Shown: piece by piece, positions 9,226 through 17,974 of the stretch
Position numbering within the stretch: the first letter of the stretch is position 1
Layout: every line of letters begins with the position of its first letter
Assembly (NCBI GenBank): GCA_003427395.1
Contig: BFEA01000031.1
Span: 3,341,071-3,365,936 of the forward strand
DNA: 24,866 nucleotides
Direction of reading: 5' to 3'
DNA from: Chara braunii
Taxonomy: Eukaryota; Streptophyta; Charophyceae; Charales; Characeae
Notes under the pieces: model-generated
Databases searched by the model: none
The model's input: only the letters and a program-made list of their open reading frames with translations
What the model was told of the DNA's origin: nothing
Translations under genes and position numbers: made by a program

Positions 9226-9806
9226 GTGAGTGTGTACTAAACGACCACGTGGCAGATATAGCTATCGTTGATCCGTTTTTTTTTTGTTTTTTTTTTCCCT
9301 TCCCCTAAATCAAATCTGTTATTCCCTATGCACCACGTCTCCCCCTCCCCCCCTCCCCCCCGTCCCACCACAAAAAAAAAAACCATGTATGCATTCAACC
9401 TGCGGTAGATATCATCTCTGCGGATTTTCCTAGACTACTTTCTATTTTGCCGTGATTTTGTGTCCCTAATTTTTGTTATCGTATTTTTTTTCCCTTCACT
9501 TCTGTGTCCCCTTTTTTTTTTTTTTTTTTTTTTTTCTCATGAACGTCACGATGTCCATTGCTCCTGCCTTCCGGGCCTTCCGGCTGTAAGAGCCCCGGAT
9601 GATACTGGTCGACGGCTCCGCTCTATTCGTGGTCAGCTACACCTGCTGTGTCCCTAATTTAGTTCAAGCGATGGTATATTATTATGACCTCTTTCCTAGC
9701 GAGATCTATGCGCATCGAGATTCTCTTTTTTTTTTTTTTCTTTCTTTTTCTTTTACCGTATTGAGATTGTGCTCTCCACTGTTTCCCCATTTTTTAAACC
9801 CTTTCA
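9226..9806. other. T-rich intergenic stretch
   Basis: Several poly(T) tracts (about 9276-9297, 9512-9535 and 9727-9740), a C-rich tract near 9339-9362 and an A run near 9371-9381. No frame with recognisable protein content was seen. The T tracts could be reversed tails of old retroposed sequences, but no source was identified. Confidence 0.4.
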
Positions 9807-9934
9807 CGCAGTTATTTCGCCGTGTGCGGCGGCGATCCCGGCGGCATTGGTTCTAGTTGCGCGGTAGCTCCGCAGTTTTTTCGCGGTGTGCTGTCGCCAT
9901 CCCGGCGGTATTGGTTCCACTTGCACGGTGGTCC
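9807..9934 (+). repeat. 64-bp tandem duplication
   Basis: CGCAGTTATTTCGCCGTGTG begins at 9807 and CGCAGTTTTTTCGCGGTGTG at 9871. Both continue to the CATCCCGGCGG or GATCCCGGCGG block and ATTGGTTC. The copies differ at roughly one position in eight, so the duplication is not very recent. Confidence 0.7.
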
Positions 9935-10034
9935 CCACCGCCGCGTTTGGCCGTGGCTTTGTCCAAAACGGCCCTTGTAGGGACTCAATTCGTGGTAGAG
10001 GTTTTCCAAATTGGCGGTAAGAGTTTTCGAATTT

Positions 10035-10170
10035 GCAATGGCGCCAATTCGATTTGGCAAAACTGAATATGCAATGGCGCCAATCGATGGAGCCCAATGG
10101 AATTCCCAGTGGCGCCAATCGATTGAGCACAATGGCGTTTGCAATGGCGCCGATCGATTGGTGCCAATCG
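10035..10170 (+). repeat. 35-bp-period minisatellite around GGCGCC
   Basis: The unit centre CAATGGCGCCAATCGATT recurs with GGCGCC at 10040, 10076, 10111 and 10146 (spacings 36, 35 and 35). A partial GGTGCCAATCGA follows at 10160. Each centre combines two palindromes, GGCGCC and ATCGAT, so every unit is also a small inverted repeat. Confidence 0.7.
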
Positions 10171-10633
10171 AATGGGTCCGATGGAGCCCCTTCATCGGGC
10201 GGGAGCTCGATAACCGTCTAACGAAAGAGGACAAGGAATTTCAGCACGCAAATATTAGAGGAGAGAGATGTTGAGACGTCTGTTTATATCAAGCGAGAGT
10301 TTTTTTTTTTTTTTTTTTTTTCCGAGGCAATTGCTTCATGGCTTAGGGGAACTGATTCCGCGTTTCGGCGAACTTGGAACTTGTACAGCGAAATGGATTT
10401 TGTTCATTTATTTTTATAGTAGGGAAATGGATTATTCTGTTATCCTAACTCGGATTTATGAATGTGAATTTCAAGTAATTTGTCCCTGAATTTACGCTTT
10501 TTCAGTGCACTTGATATTTTATGCCTGTGAAAAACGATTTGCTCTCATCAGAACTGATCATTCATATTCTTTGAAGTTGTTTTGAAACGCTGGGAGGTAG
10601 TTGGAATTCTTAACCATTTCTCTATTAATGCGT

Positions 10634-10634
<1 letters not shown>
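10171..10634. other. Gene-free spacer with poly(T) tract
   Basis: No credible coding sequence. A T tract of about 22 bases lies at 10300-10321. The rest is AT-rich unique-looking sequence running up to the poly(T) tail of the U6-derived retropseudogene. Confidence 0.4.
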
Positions 10635-10685
<51 letters not shown>

Positions 10686-10852
10686 CGCTTTTTGTTAACT
10701 TCGTCCAGGAGGTGATAATTGAATTCTCCCAAAGATGTGGTGTGTCATCAGATGAGGTCCCATCAATGCGGGTCATCCTTGCGCGAGCGCCATGCTAATC
10801 TTCTCTGTATCGATCCAATTTTAACGCGGCGGAGGTCTCACTAGCAAAAGAC
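10635..10852 (-). mobile_element. U6-chimeric retropseudogene with poly(A) tail
   Basis: On the minus strand the order is U6-like sequence (10852-10756), an unrelated segment of about 70 bp (10755-10686), and then a 51-base A tract (10685-10635). U6 RNA is not polyadenylated, so the tail suggests that a LINE reverse transcriptase switched template from a polyadenylated RNA onto U6 RNA during integration, as known for U6/LINE chimeras in mammals. The middle segment was not identified. No clear target-site duplication was found by eye. Confidence 0.65.
10756..10852 (-). pseudogene. U6 snRNA-like sequence
   Basis: Read on the minus strand it contains AAAATTGGATCGATACAGAG followed by AAGATTAGCATGGC and GCGCAAGGATGAC. 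These are the universally conserved U6 core: the ACAGAGA box that pairs with the 5' splice site, the AGC catalytic triad region and the start of the internal stem-loop. The 5' end GTCTTTTGCTAGTGAGAC could be a worn 5' stem-loop. Differences from the usual plant sequence include GGAACG to GGATCG, CCCCTGCGC to GCGCTCGCGC, and a shortened 3' end. It lacks the U-rich end and any obvious upstream USE/TATA, so it is very probably a retropseudogene. Confidence 0.82.
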
Positions 10853-10875
10853 GATAGGATTGAGTTCGTGAATCT

Positions 10876-10947
10876 GGAGGTGTTTTGTGCAGAGGTGCAG
10901 AAACGCATTTCAAACTCGATTCCTTGCACCTCTCCACAAACACGTCC
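10876..10947. repeat. Imperfect inverted repeat
   Basis: GGAGGTGTTTTGTGCAGAGG at 10876 (arm to 10899) pairs imperfectly with 10925-10947 (ends ACACGTCC), with a 25-nt loop. It lies directly upstream of the U6-like sequence in minus orientation. Function unknown. Confidence 0.5.
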
Positions 10948-11274
10948 AGCTTCAGGCATTCAATCCAATCCTCTTCGCTAGGTAGTGGGACCTCGCCCCG
11001 GATTTTGCACACGACTTTTCTCCCTTCTTTTTTTTCTCTTCTTTTGAAGGGTGACGGCATGCAAATCGAGGTACTATGACCATTCATCCAGTCTCCCCCA
11101 TGTCATTAAGAAATGTTTGGTTCTGTTCATCTCATTTCATCTGGGTTCGAACTTGGGTCTATGTAAGCCCTTCATGGATGTGCCAACTGAAATAGTCCCG
11201 TAATGGTTTTCTTTTTTTTTTCGCTTTCCTCTCTTCTCCGAAAGGAGGTGTTTTGTGAACTTGGGCATGGCGCT
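10948..11274. other. Spacer before the inverted host repeat
   Basis: No supported gene. Short C/T-rich and T-rich tracts (11018-11045 and 11209-11221). From about 11140 it may still belong to the dispersed repeat, but no matching sequence was found in this window. Confidence 0.35.
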
Positions 11275-11607
11275 GCAAAGTAAGCTTTCCGCCAAAATAT
11301 TTTCAATCCGTTGGGGGTGTGGCCAACCCCAAAAGAGGGTGGGATAGGCCATAGGCCCACTGGATAGAAGATTTTCAGTATTCTTCTTTTGCTGTTGTGC
11401 AATTTATTATGTCATTAGGTGGAGCCCTCCTTGAATCACGGAGTATATGGAGGGTGTCAGGGTCACTGCTGACAGAAGTCCAGTTTATTCCAGAAAATGT
11501 GGCGGTTACTTTGTTCACTGTTTTTCCAACCACCACCATCAGATCATTGGTGATCTGATGGCTGGGAAGCACTCTGCCGTTATTTCCCGTGGGAGGTCTC
11601 TGTTTTT
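11275..11607 (-). repeat. Dispersed repeat, copy 2 (inverted)
   Basis: 11275-11404 is the reverse complement of about 445-575, including TCTATCCAGTGGGCCTATGG on the minus strand. 11505-11607 is the reverse complement of about 228-327, including an ATCAGATCA/TGATCTGAT palindrome. Between them lie about 100 bp (11405-11504) that replace the MITE of copy 1. This middle part is either the ancestral filler lost from copy 1 or a separate insertion. Confidence 0.78.
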
Positions 11608-11713
11608 TTTTTCTTTTCTTTGCCCCTGCCTTTCTTCTGTTTTCTCAGCCCAGAAGTTCGTAAGGAACCTGTCAGCCCGCTGCCACTCAGTGTCACACTG
11701 CATCGCCCACACT

Positions 11714-11900
11714 CCTATCCGACTGCTAATGGGACCATGCTCCAGGCATGCCCGGTGTTAAGGAGAGGAGGGGAACCAAGATCTCCTTACTTTTTCGGGT
11801 AATACATGTAAAATACTGACCATGGGATCACGAGTACTGCACGGCAGGATTTGGGCCACTCAACTGCTACACAAACTCTTTTCTATCATATCCGGTTGAG
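11714..11900 (+). repeat. Dispersed repeat, copy 3, with the LINE empty site
   Basis: 11758-11872 matches 590-711 in direct orientation (for example TACTGCACGGCAGGATTTGG). It continues without interruption through AAACTCTTTTCTATCATATC and CGGTTG. In copy 1 the LINE splits exactly this string, between AAACTCTTTTCC and ATCCTATCCGGTTG. 11714-11738 resembles the sequence on the far side of the LINE (7533-7560), so that block occurs on both sides of this copy. Confidence 0.8.
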
Positions 11901-12265
11901 CACCTCTTCTGTAGTCTGAGCCACAAGCAGTCTCTTTTTCCTTCTTCTTGTGGCTCTTTTTCCGTCTTCTTCCTTAGTGAGAGAAATAATGGACAGCCGA
12001 CCATGCTCCTGGATTCCAACATTGGTCTGCATTTCAACACTTCAAGTTCATTGGTGTTCCCGCTGAGATAGCCCATGGGTCTGATCTCCCTTTTCCCTTT
12101 TCGTTTTGAATCTTTTTTTTCCGTTTCCTTTTTTTTTTTTTCCTTTCCTTCTTTTTCTTTGGGATAATTGGTAGAAAGAACCCAGGCCAAAACCTTTTCG
12201 GTTTTGGGCGTCCAAATGAACACTCACCAGAGAACTGTGTCCTTGCAACTGGTTAAGTATACATT
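11901..12265. other. C/T-rich spacer
   Basis: No gene supported. A pyrimidine-rich plus strand at 12085-12160 produces Lys/Glu-rich frames on the minus strand that look like shadow translation rather than protein. Confidence 0.35.
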
Positions 12266-12393
12266 GGGCCTCGCTCCGTTGTTACTCTCGACATTTGCAA
12301 AATAAAATTGAAGCTTCAGCTAGAGCATGGGAAAATACACCGCCATGGTTTTTGTCTTTTGTACATCATGTCGAGAGTGGCACAGCGAGGCCC
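12266..12393. mobile_element. MITE-like inverted-repeat element (copy 2)
   Basis: The ends are GGGCCTCGCTCCGTTGTTAC (12266) and, reversed at 12393, GGGCCTCGCTGTGCCACTCT. Both continue into CTCTCGACAT, giving a terminal inverted repeat of about 27 bp with a few mismatches. The interior has the family core (GAAGCTTCAGCTAGAGCATG at 12304-12328) followed by CACCGCCATGGTTTTTGTCT, as in the element at 329. Length 128 bp, no coding. Flanks are T-rich (ACATT / TTTTTG), so a target-site duplication cannot be judged. Confidence 0.75.
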
Positions 12394-12400
12394 TTTTTGA

Positions 12401-12559
12401 AAAAAAAAAAAAAAGGTCCTGTCTTGTTTCGCAACGAGTGGAGTCTGGATCTTCTGCATCTGCACGATCCACGAGGCGGCAAGGGGCAGTCCTTTGTGGC
12501 ATCTGCAACTTCTGCATTTGCACGATGCACGTGGTGAGTAGTGGAGCAAGGCCCTGTAT
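12401..12559. mobile_element. Fragment ending in the family terminus, with 23-bp direct repeats
   Basis: The right end GTGAGTAGTGGAGCAAGGCC followed by CTG reads in reverse as CAGGGCCTTGCTCCACTACT CACC. It matches the ends of the foldback element at 23932-24866. A left partner is not visible. Inside, CTTCTGCATCTGCACGATCC ACG (12451-12473) recurs at 12509-12531 with two changes, 58 bp apart. Confidence 0.5.
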
Positions 12560-12701
12560 CTGGGTACCTTCCTCCGCCCCCTGTTTTTTTTTTTTTTAAT
12601 CTAGTCTCGCGTACGTCTCGTCTTTCCCTTTTATGTCCTGTTTTTTTTTGTATTCGAATACTTTCTGGATGTAGAGGCGTGCCTTCTCTCTCCCCCCCCC
12701 C

Positions 12702-12768
<67 letters not shown>
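12702..12768 (+). repeat. (CT)n microsatellite
   Basis: About 33 nearly perfect CT units preceded by a C run. Confidence 0.9.
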
Positions 12769-12770
<2 letters not shown>

Positions 12771-12967
12771 ACGAATAGTCTACACGTTAACCAAGTAAAT
12801 TTTGTCGAAATCTTCCCTGTTTACCAGTAATTACATCCGATGATGACATATATGGCCTATTATTCCTATCTCGCATAGGAGCTCCGCCTAGACCATTATC
12901 TATTCATGCATCTACAGCTTCTTGAACTAATCTTTTTTGAGATGTCGGTAATGAACGGGGAGCAGGC

Positions 12968-13007
12968 CACACACACACACACACACACACATGCCAACAC
13001 ACACGCC

Positions 13008-13039
<32 letters not shown>

Positions 13040-13106
13040 TACAGTGTCACGCACACACACGCACACACACACACACACACACACCCACCCACACACACAC
13101 ACACTC
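12968..13106 (+). repeat. (AC)n microsatellite, interrupted
   Basis: AC repeats with interruptions (GCC, GCG, TACAGTGTCACGC, CCACCC), which indicates an older array. Confidence 0.9.
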
Positions 13107-13217
13107 ACTTAAGCGGCAAGCTTGTTTGTTGTTTCATAGTTGTTGTCCTCATTGGGTTGTCATCAACAACGTGGTAATCTTCTCCATTTTGCAAAAAACA
13201 GCTCCAGGGGCGTGGTC

Positions 13218-13340
13218 GCGCCTGAATGTGGACGGGTTCAACGAAAGAAATGCAGAAAAGTAGACCCATCGGGATTTATTGCAATTGGACTAAGCGCCTG
13301 AATGCCCATGGGTTCTACCACAGATGCAGAAAAGCAGACC
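13218..13340 (+). repeat. 76-bp tandem duplication
   Basis: GCGCCTGAATG occurs at 13218 and 13294. Both copies continue with a GGGTTC block and ATGCAGAAAAG (TAGACC or CAGACC). An inverted echo, CAGATTCAGGCG, follows near 13345. Confidence 0.65.
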
Positions 13341-13494
13341 AATCCAGATTCAGGCGTTTCGTTGCACTCTCGCCGGGTCATAAGGATAGTCAACATCCAC
13401 AATCTGTCCGCATTCGTGCACACCTCTTACATTAAGGGCGTGCTCAAACCAGTACTTTTCTAAGAATATATTTGATGGGAATTATGGCCGAGAT

Positions 13495-13585
13495 TAGATG
13501 CATCTGACGGCAATCACGTCCACAAGTGAGTCGAGAAAGTTCCAAGTTGTTGTAGGCTTTGCTCACCCTCACACGGGCCGGAAAT

Positions 13586-13657
<72 letters not shown>

Positions 13658-13799
13658 NNNNNNNNNNNNNNNNNNNNNNNNNNNNNNNNNNNNNNNNNNN
13701 NNNNNNNNNNNNNNNNNNNNNNNNNNNNNNNNNNNNNNNNNNNNNNNNNNNNNNNNNNNNNNNNNNNNNNNNNNNNNNNNNNNNNNNNNNNNNNNNNNN

Positions 13800-13831
<32 letters not shown>

Positions 13832-13841
13832 TGTGTGTGTG

Positions 13842-13880
<39 letters not shown>

Positions 13881-14037
13881 TCCTCTTCTCTTGTTGCCGC
13901 GTTGGCGCGCATACCAGGTATGCATGTGTAAGGGCATACTGACAGTAGTACTTCCCTAATCTATCTAATTGCAATTACTGACGGACCTGAATGCATCTGA
14001 CAGCAATCTCGTCCAGAACTGTGTCGAAAAAGTCCAC
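13495..14037 (+). repeat. Direct repeat pair flanking the microsatellite gap
   Basis: GATGCATCTGACGGCAATCA to about 13542 recurs at 13990-14037 as AATGCATCTGACAGCAATCT, followed in both cases by CGTCCA, GTCGA, AAAGT and CCA. The two copies (about 48 bp each) bracket the TC/TG microsatellites and the sequence gap. Confidence 0.65.
13589..13880 (+). repeat. (TC)n - gap - (TG)n compound microsatellite
   Basis: 13589-13657 is (TC)n and 13800-13880 is mostly (TG)n. The intervening 13658-13799 is 142 unknown bases (N), so the composition switches inside the gap and the true length is unknown. Confidence 0.9.
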
Positions 14038-14039
14038 TG

Positions 14040-14690
14040 GCAGTGTATGCCGTAAGAAAGTGCAGTGGAACTGGTTAGCAGCTGCGAGCAGTATACAGAT
14101 AATTATGGAGGTTGAAAAATTATGGTGAAACCTAGGCTACCGGAGTTGCCCGGGACGACTTGCCCGGCTTGCCCAGCCGGGTCAAACAATATTTAAAATT
14201 TTTAAAATTTCGACCTGATTTTTTATTTTACAAAAAATTTAAAATTTTAACCTGATTTTTTATTTTAAATTTAGTAAAGAATCTTGATGTGATTGTGAGG
14301 CAACAGTTGTTCAGTTTATTTTCCTGCAAAACATAGTTCTGCATAACCGGAATTGGACAGAAAACACCTCTTTCCTCAATTATATTCAAAGTTTGGGGAA
14401 CTTCGAATGTTACGGGTGAGGGTGTTCATTGCCAGGTTCTATGCGGGACTACACTGAGTGTAGCAAAAGAGCGTATCCGAACTTCTTCAGTTGCCCCGTA
14501 TCTACCTGAGTGTCTAGAAATGGATTCAATGCAAAAACGTCATTAACTGCCGGTTTATCACAATTCACGGCGACCCACAATTGTTTTTGCTCGGGCAAAA
14601 CTTCAGCAAAAAATAAAAAATATAGGGTTGTAAACAGTGCCCTACCCCCGTTCACCATTCACGGGGTCTGTGGACGGAAACCGGTCATGG
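14040..14690. other. Gene-free AT-rich stretch with small tandem repeats
   Basis: A 36-bp tandem duplication with ACCTGATTTTTTATTTTA starts at 14213 and 14249. GCCCGG and GCCCAGCCGGG repeats precede it at 14148-14181. A 69-codon minus-strand frame at 14449-14658 has mixed composition but no recognisable domain. Confidence 0.45.
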
Positions 14691-14735
14691 AGTTCACGGA
14701 GTTCAGGACATGGGAGTTCATGGAGTTCACGGAGA
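14686..14735 (+). repeat. Short tandem repeat of GGAGTTCA
   Basis: CATGGAGTTCACGGAGTTCA at 14686-14705 is followed by CATGGGAGTTCATGGAGTTC ACGGA at 14709-14733. About five 8-bp units. Confidence 0.6.
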
Positions 14736-15195
14736 GCGGGATCGTTTTTTTTCTTTTTTTTATACGAGGGTGGGGGTCAATGGAGGGTAACCCCCCATAT
14801 TTTTTTCAATTTTGTTTTTCAGGAATAATATTTTTTTTAATTAAAAACGAAAAACAAAGAATGCAACCAGCCAAAATAAGCATTTTCGATAATATGAGGG
14901 GGTTAAAAAAAAAAACAAGAGGGGGGCCTCGATTGCCGCCCGCCGCCGGTAGCGCTAATCGGCGGTGCGCTAATTCCGGGAACTAGGTGACGGGTCCGGC
15001 CCGACGTGGCTACTTCGTCGCGATGGTGGTCGGCCCTGCCGCCAATTAAACCTAATTAGCGCCCCTCTGATTGACCTCCCGGAGGACGGAGTAAGGCGAA
15101 CTAACTGCGATTTCGTCAAAACGGACATTTTTTATTTTTTGTACGAAATTGAAAGTCCATTTTTTTATGATTTTTGTATGTAATTTATGAAGTAT
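14736..15195. other. Spacer with GC-rich island
   Basis: No gene recognised. 14920-15080 is markedly GC-rich (GCCGCCCGCCGCCGG, GGTCCGGCCCGACG) between AT-rich flanks. It may be a remnant of a different repeat. Confidence 0.35.
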
Positions 15196-15199
15196 GTTA

Positions 15200-15286
15200 T
15201 GGGTATAGGGTCAGGGGTCGGGGGTAAGGGGTAAGGGGTAAGGGATAAGGGGTAATATGGGCAAGGGGTAAGGGTTAAGGGGTAGC
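15200..15286 (+). repeat. GGGGTAA heptamer array (telomere-like, G-rich)
   Basis: Repeats of GGGGTAA and variants (GGGATAA, GGGTTAA, GGGCAA). The phase and G runs resemble telomeric repeats, but the unit is not the plant TTTAGGG. The array has many runs of three to five G, so the plus strand could form G-quadruplexes. Confidence 0.7.
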
Positions 15287-15484
15287 AATGGTACGAGGTC
15301 AGCTGAAGTAACACAGTAATGGTGTTCAATCGGGCATGTCGCGCTGTTGCTTTGTTAAATACATCCGAACATGTTCATGGGTGTCTATCCACCTTAGCCA
15401 ATGAACTCTTTACATTTGCACAAAATGAACAAATGTTTTGCTTTGATAATGTCGTCTATCATGTCTTTGTTGCATAAGTAACTG

Positions 15485-16123
15485 CTAGTTCGGTGTGGCA
15501 AGTACATCTAAAGCGATCCGTCCCCTTATATTGTGGATGTCGTCGAAAGAGAAGTTGAGTGGCGGGAGAAATCCTCTTGCCAACAGTGATGCATATGTTA
15601 GCATAAACACACCGCATTCGTTAATGCCACGCTGTCTAGGAATGCCTGGCACATTCCATATGTGGTTGAAATCTTTTGTATCTACCACCTTACCCTGTTC
15701 AACCGATCTTTTGAACAAGAATCTTGCGAAACCACCTGTCACTTTCCTTGCCAATTCTGTGTCAGGCGTAAGCGAGTCGTAGTACTTCATTTTCTGGCGT
15801 CTCAAGTCCGCTATTACTAGTGTCCGATGGTTGGACATCCGAATATGGAATGAAGTTTTGCACTTTTGCACTGCGCTATATTGGTAGTGCATGTCGTCGT
15901 CGAACAATTTCGCGAATAAGAAGGAACTAAAAATTGTTGTTATCGGGATGCGTCCTTTTCCTTCTACTATGGTTCCGTCTTGTCCACTATCACACTCGCG
16001 ATGACTTATGCGACACATGATGTCAAGCCTAACGAGGTTCAAATAAAAGTTAACTATTTCGGTGTTCAACCAATTGCCTTGAAGCAATATAAAGCTCAAA
16101 TCATGCTCGGTTAGTGTTAGTTC
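15485..16123 (-). CDS. Ulp1/C48-type SUMO protease-like domain
   Basis: The frame is open from 16123 to the stop at 15485. It begins with ELTLTEHDLSFILLQGNWLN, the usual entry block of Ulp1 proteases (LT..DL..L....WLN). Counting from codon 16097-16099 as residue 1, catalytic His91 (HRTLVIADL), Asp108 (YYDSL, 17 residues later as in Ulp1), Gln156 and Cys162 (QRGINECGVF) are all present with canonical spacing. The Trp that normally follows the His is Arg. The family cleaves SUMO or other ubiquitin-like tails, and such domains are also common inside plant and algal DNA transposons. No Met suits the domain start, and a TAA lies just upstream, so this is either an internal exon or a broken gene. 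Surroundings are repeats, so a transposon origin is quite possible. Confidence 0.78.
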   Translation of the reverse strand, partial: ELTLTEHDLSFILLQGNWLNTEIVNFYLNLVRLDIMCRISHRECDSGQDGTIVEGKGRIPITTIFSSFLFAKLFDDDMHYQYSAVQKCKTSFHIRMSNHRTLVIADLRRQKMKYYDSLTPDTELARKVTGGFARFLFKRSVEQGKVVDTKDFNHIWNVPGIPRQRGINECGVFMLTYASLLARGFLPPLNFSFDDIHNIRGRIALDVLATPN

Positions 16124-16126
16124 TTA

Positions 16127-16327
16127 TTTTGTTGCCCCGTTGTACGTGGATGTCCAGACCGTCTGATTCTCCACTTGCACTGAATCTTGTAAATGTTGTA
16201 CCGCGACCGTCTCCTTCTCCGACAACTTATCTGTTGCCAAGTGGATCGCCCATCCCTGTTTGCATCTTCGTACTTCTTCTATGTTCCTTCTTTCTGCACA
16301 TGACAATGCATTATGCACCAGCGTAAG
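16127..16327 (-). pseudogene. In-frame upstream segment of the Ulp1-like gene
   Basis: The same reading frame as the Ulp1 domain is open from 16327 to 16127 and is separated from it by a single TAA (16124-16126). The translation (including VQHLQDSVQVENQTVWTSTY) is ordinary mixed protein sequence that leads into the domain without loss of frame. Either one nonsense change split a longer gene, or the domain exon begins at an AG acceptor (16123-16124) and this part is intron. A TAG at 16328-16330 closes the upstream side. Confidence 0.4.
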
Positions 16328-16330
16328 CTA

Positions 16331-16927
16331 TCGTTATTGGGGCCTGCCATATTTGCATGCCCGAAATGGGGGACAAAGTTTCAATTGCTAAATCCTGCCA
16401 ACAGGATACTATAGCAAGTTGACATGAACACCCCGACCTCCACCCTTCCACGTAATATGCCATATAACACAACTACAATTCTTGCCAAATTTACCTGTAT
16501 TTTTTGGGAGCAAATCGATCAATAAAACTTATCGCGATCTATGGTGGTTAACGGTAGCCCTGCTTCCATCTGTTCACTGATGTTCATGTTCACTACTCTT
16601 GGCAATATTTTGAATATAAGTTCACTACTCCAGCCTTGCTGTTTCACATTTTTTCACGTTTTTTTTTTTCTTTTCGTTTCGTTAGTATGGTTTTCATTTT
16701 TCAAGTTCGTGGGGATTTAGGTTAAGACACTTAGACGACCATTCGCAGCGCACTAAAAAATAGCATAACAAGTTCTCTTAAGTTTGAGGTATCCTTGACA
16801 CATGGCAGACAAAGTGTTCCATATAGTGTGTTTTCATATGCGTTTATTATAAAACTGTACCAACCACGGGCACACAATTTAATCCACACACAGAACCTAA
16901 CGCTGCTAACTAGTCCACCTCTGCCTA

Positions 16928-16928
<1 letters not shown>
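16331..16928. other. AT-rich spacer upstream of the Ulp1-like frame
   Basis: No gene recognised on either strand. A T tract lies at 16660-16670. If the Ulp1-like gene is spliced, earlier exons could lie here or beyond, but none could be recognised. Confidence 0.35.

Positions 16929-16929
<1 letters not shown>

Positions 16930-17003
<74 letters not shown>
16930..17003 (+). repeat. (AC)n microsatellite
   Basis: Thirty-seven uninterrupted AC units. The purity suggests recent or ongoing expansion. Confidence 0.92.
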
Positions 17004-17004
<1 letters not shown>

Positions 17005-17082
17005 CTACGTATCGAGATGGGGTACCCTCTATGATCGACAGTGCAATTTCGAGAATTGCAGTGTCACAATAACACTTCCAGT

Positions 17083-17290
17083 AACACAACAATATAACCT
17101 AAAACGCGTAGACACCCCCCATTCCTGTCTAGCATAGTTTTCTAACATAGTAAGTAGCAGCAACCCATCAATATAACAAAAAATGCGTAGACACCCATGT
17201 GAGGACCGGATGAATATCCTATCATCATTAGTGGCAACACATCAATATAACCAGAAACATATAGACACCCATGCCTGTCTAAGCATTGTC
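17083..17290 (+). repeat. 75-79-bp tandem repeat, three units
   Basis: CAATATAAC occurs at 17090, 17169 and 17243. Each is followed by an A-rich bridge and TAGACACCC(A/C). The first and third copies also share CCTGTCTA(A)GCAT further on. Confidence 0.7.
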
Positions 17291-17974
17291 TATGCATCTA
17301 CCACAATTTTCTTTATCACAACTCTCGTCGACCATCTCAGTCGTTGCGCGTCCTCTTCGTGGTCACCTTCCACTCTTGGTGCAGCGTACTCATCTTTCCG
17401 CTCGTTATCTTGGATCATATCCTCGCCCGTATTCTCCGATCTCATATCTATTATGAAATTCTGTTCGCGGTGTCGGACCAAACACCCTTACAAGGGTATT
17501 TGGCCATGATTTTACAAATGACAAGTCGGATGTGCCAACCACCCTTAGGGACTAGTCTGAGCCTAGAAATTCGTACGAGAACGCGACAACACTGTAATAG
17601 TTAGGATCGACACTGATACCCTTCGACCGACAAGATAGGGGTTTAGGGGTTAAATTGGTTACTGTGATGTCAGGGTACATATGTGGCACGCAAAATGTCA
17701 AGCTTGGTGAGACCTCAAGTACTCGGCATGTCTACCTTTATTAAGTGTGGTATCAGCCTACCCACTACTTGGGTGCTTTCGTCACGTCGACCCTCAATAA
17801 CACGGTCGTGCGTAGGTGTCGGCCGTCAGGCCTTCTGATCAAGCAGGCAGCCTGTGCTCGCACTCAAGCCGACAAACACTCAGACATATGCACGAGATGA
17901 CTAGTGTGAAAAAGGAACGGGTCCAGTCCACTAGTTGGAGTAGACCACACTGCTATACTTATACAGGAACTGTT
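17291..17974. other. Spacer without a recognised gene
   Basis: A 63-codon minus-strand frame (17290-17481) is rich in charged residues but has no identifiable domain. GGGGTTTAGGGGTTAAATTGG at 17638 is a brief telomere-like string. Nothing else can be supported. Confidence 0.35.

Noticed and set aside
10756-10852. Active U6 gene
   Set aside because: No Pol III T-run directly after the RNA, altered conserved bases, and a poly(A) tail after a foreign segment indicate a retropseudogene.
12896-13112. Frames of alternating Cys/Val or His/Thr
   Set aside because: Pure translation of the AC/GT microsatellite.
14449-14658. 69-codon minus-strand frame with mixed composition
   Set aside because: No recognisable motif, and its start is in low-complexity sequence. 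It cannot be supported as a gene.
17290-17481. Charged 63-codon minus-strand frame as an exon of the Ulp1-like gene
   Set aside because: No domain, no convincing splice sites linking it to 16123, and repeats lie in between.
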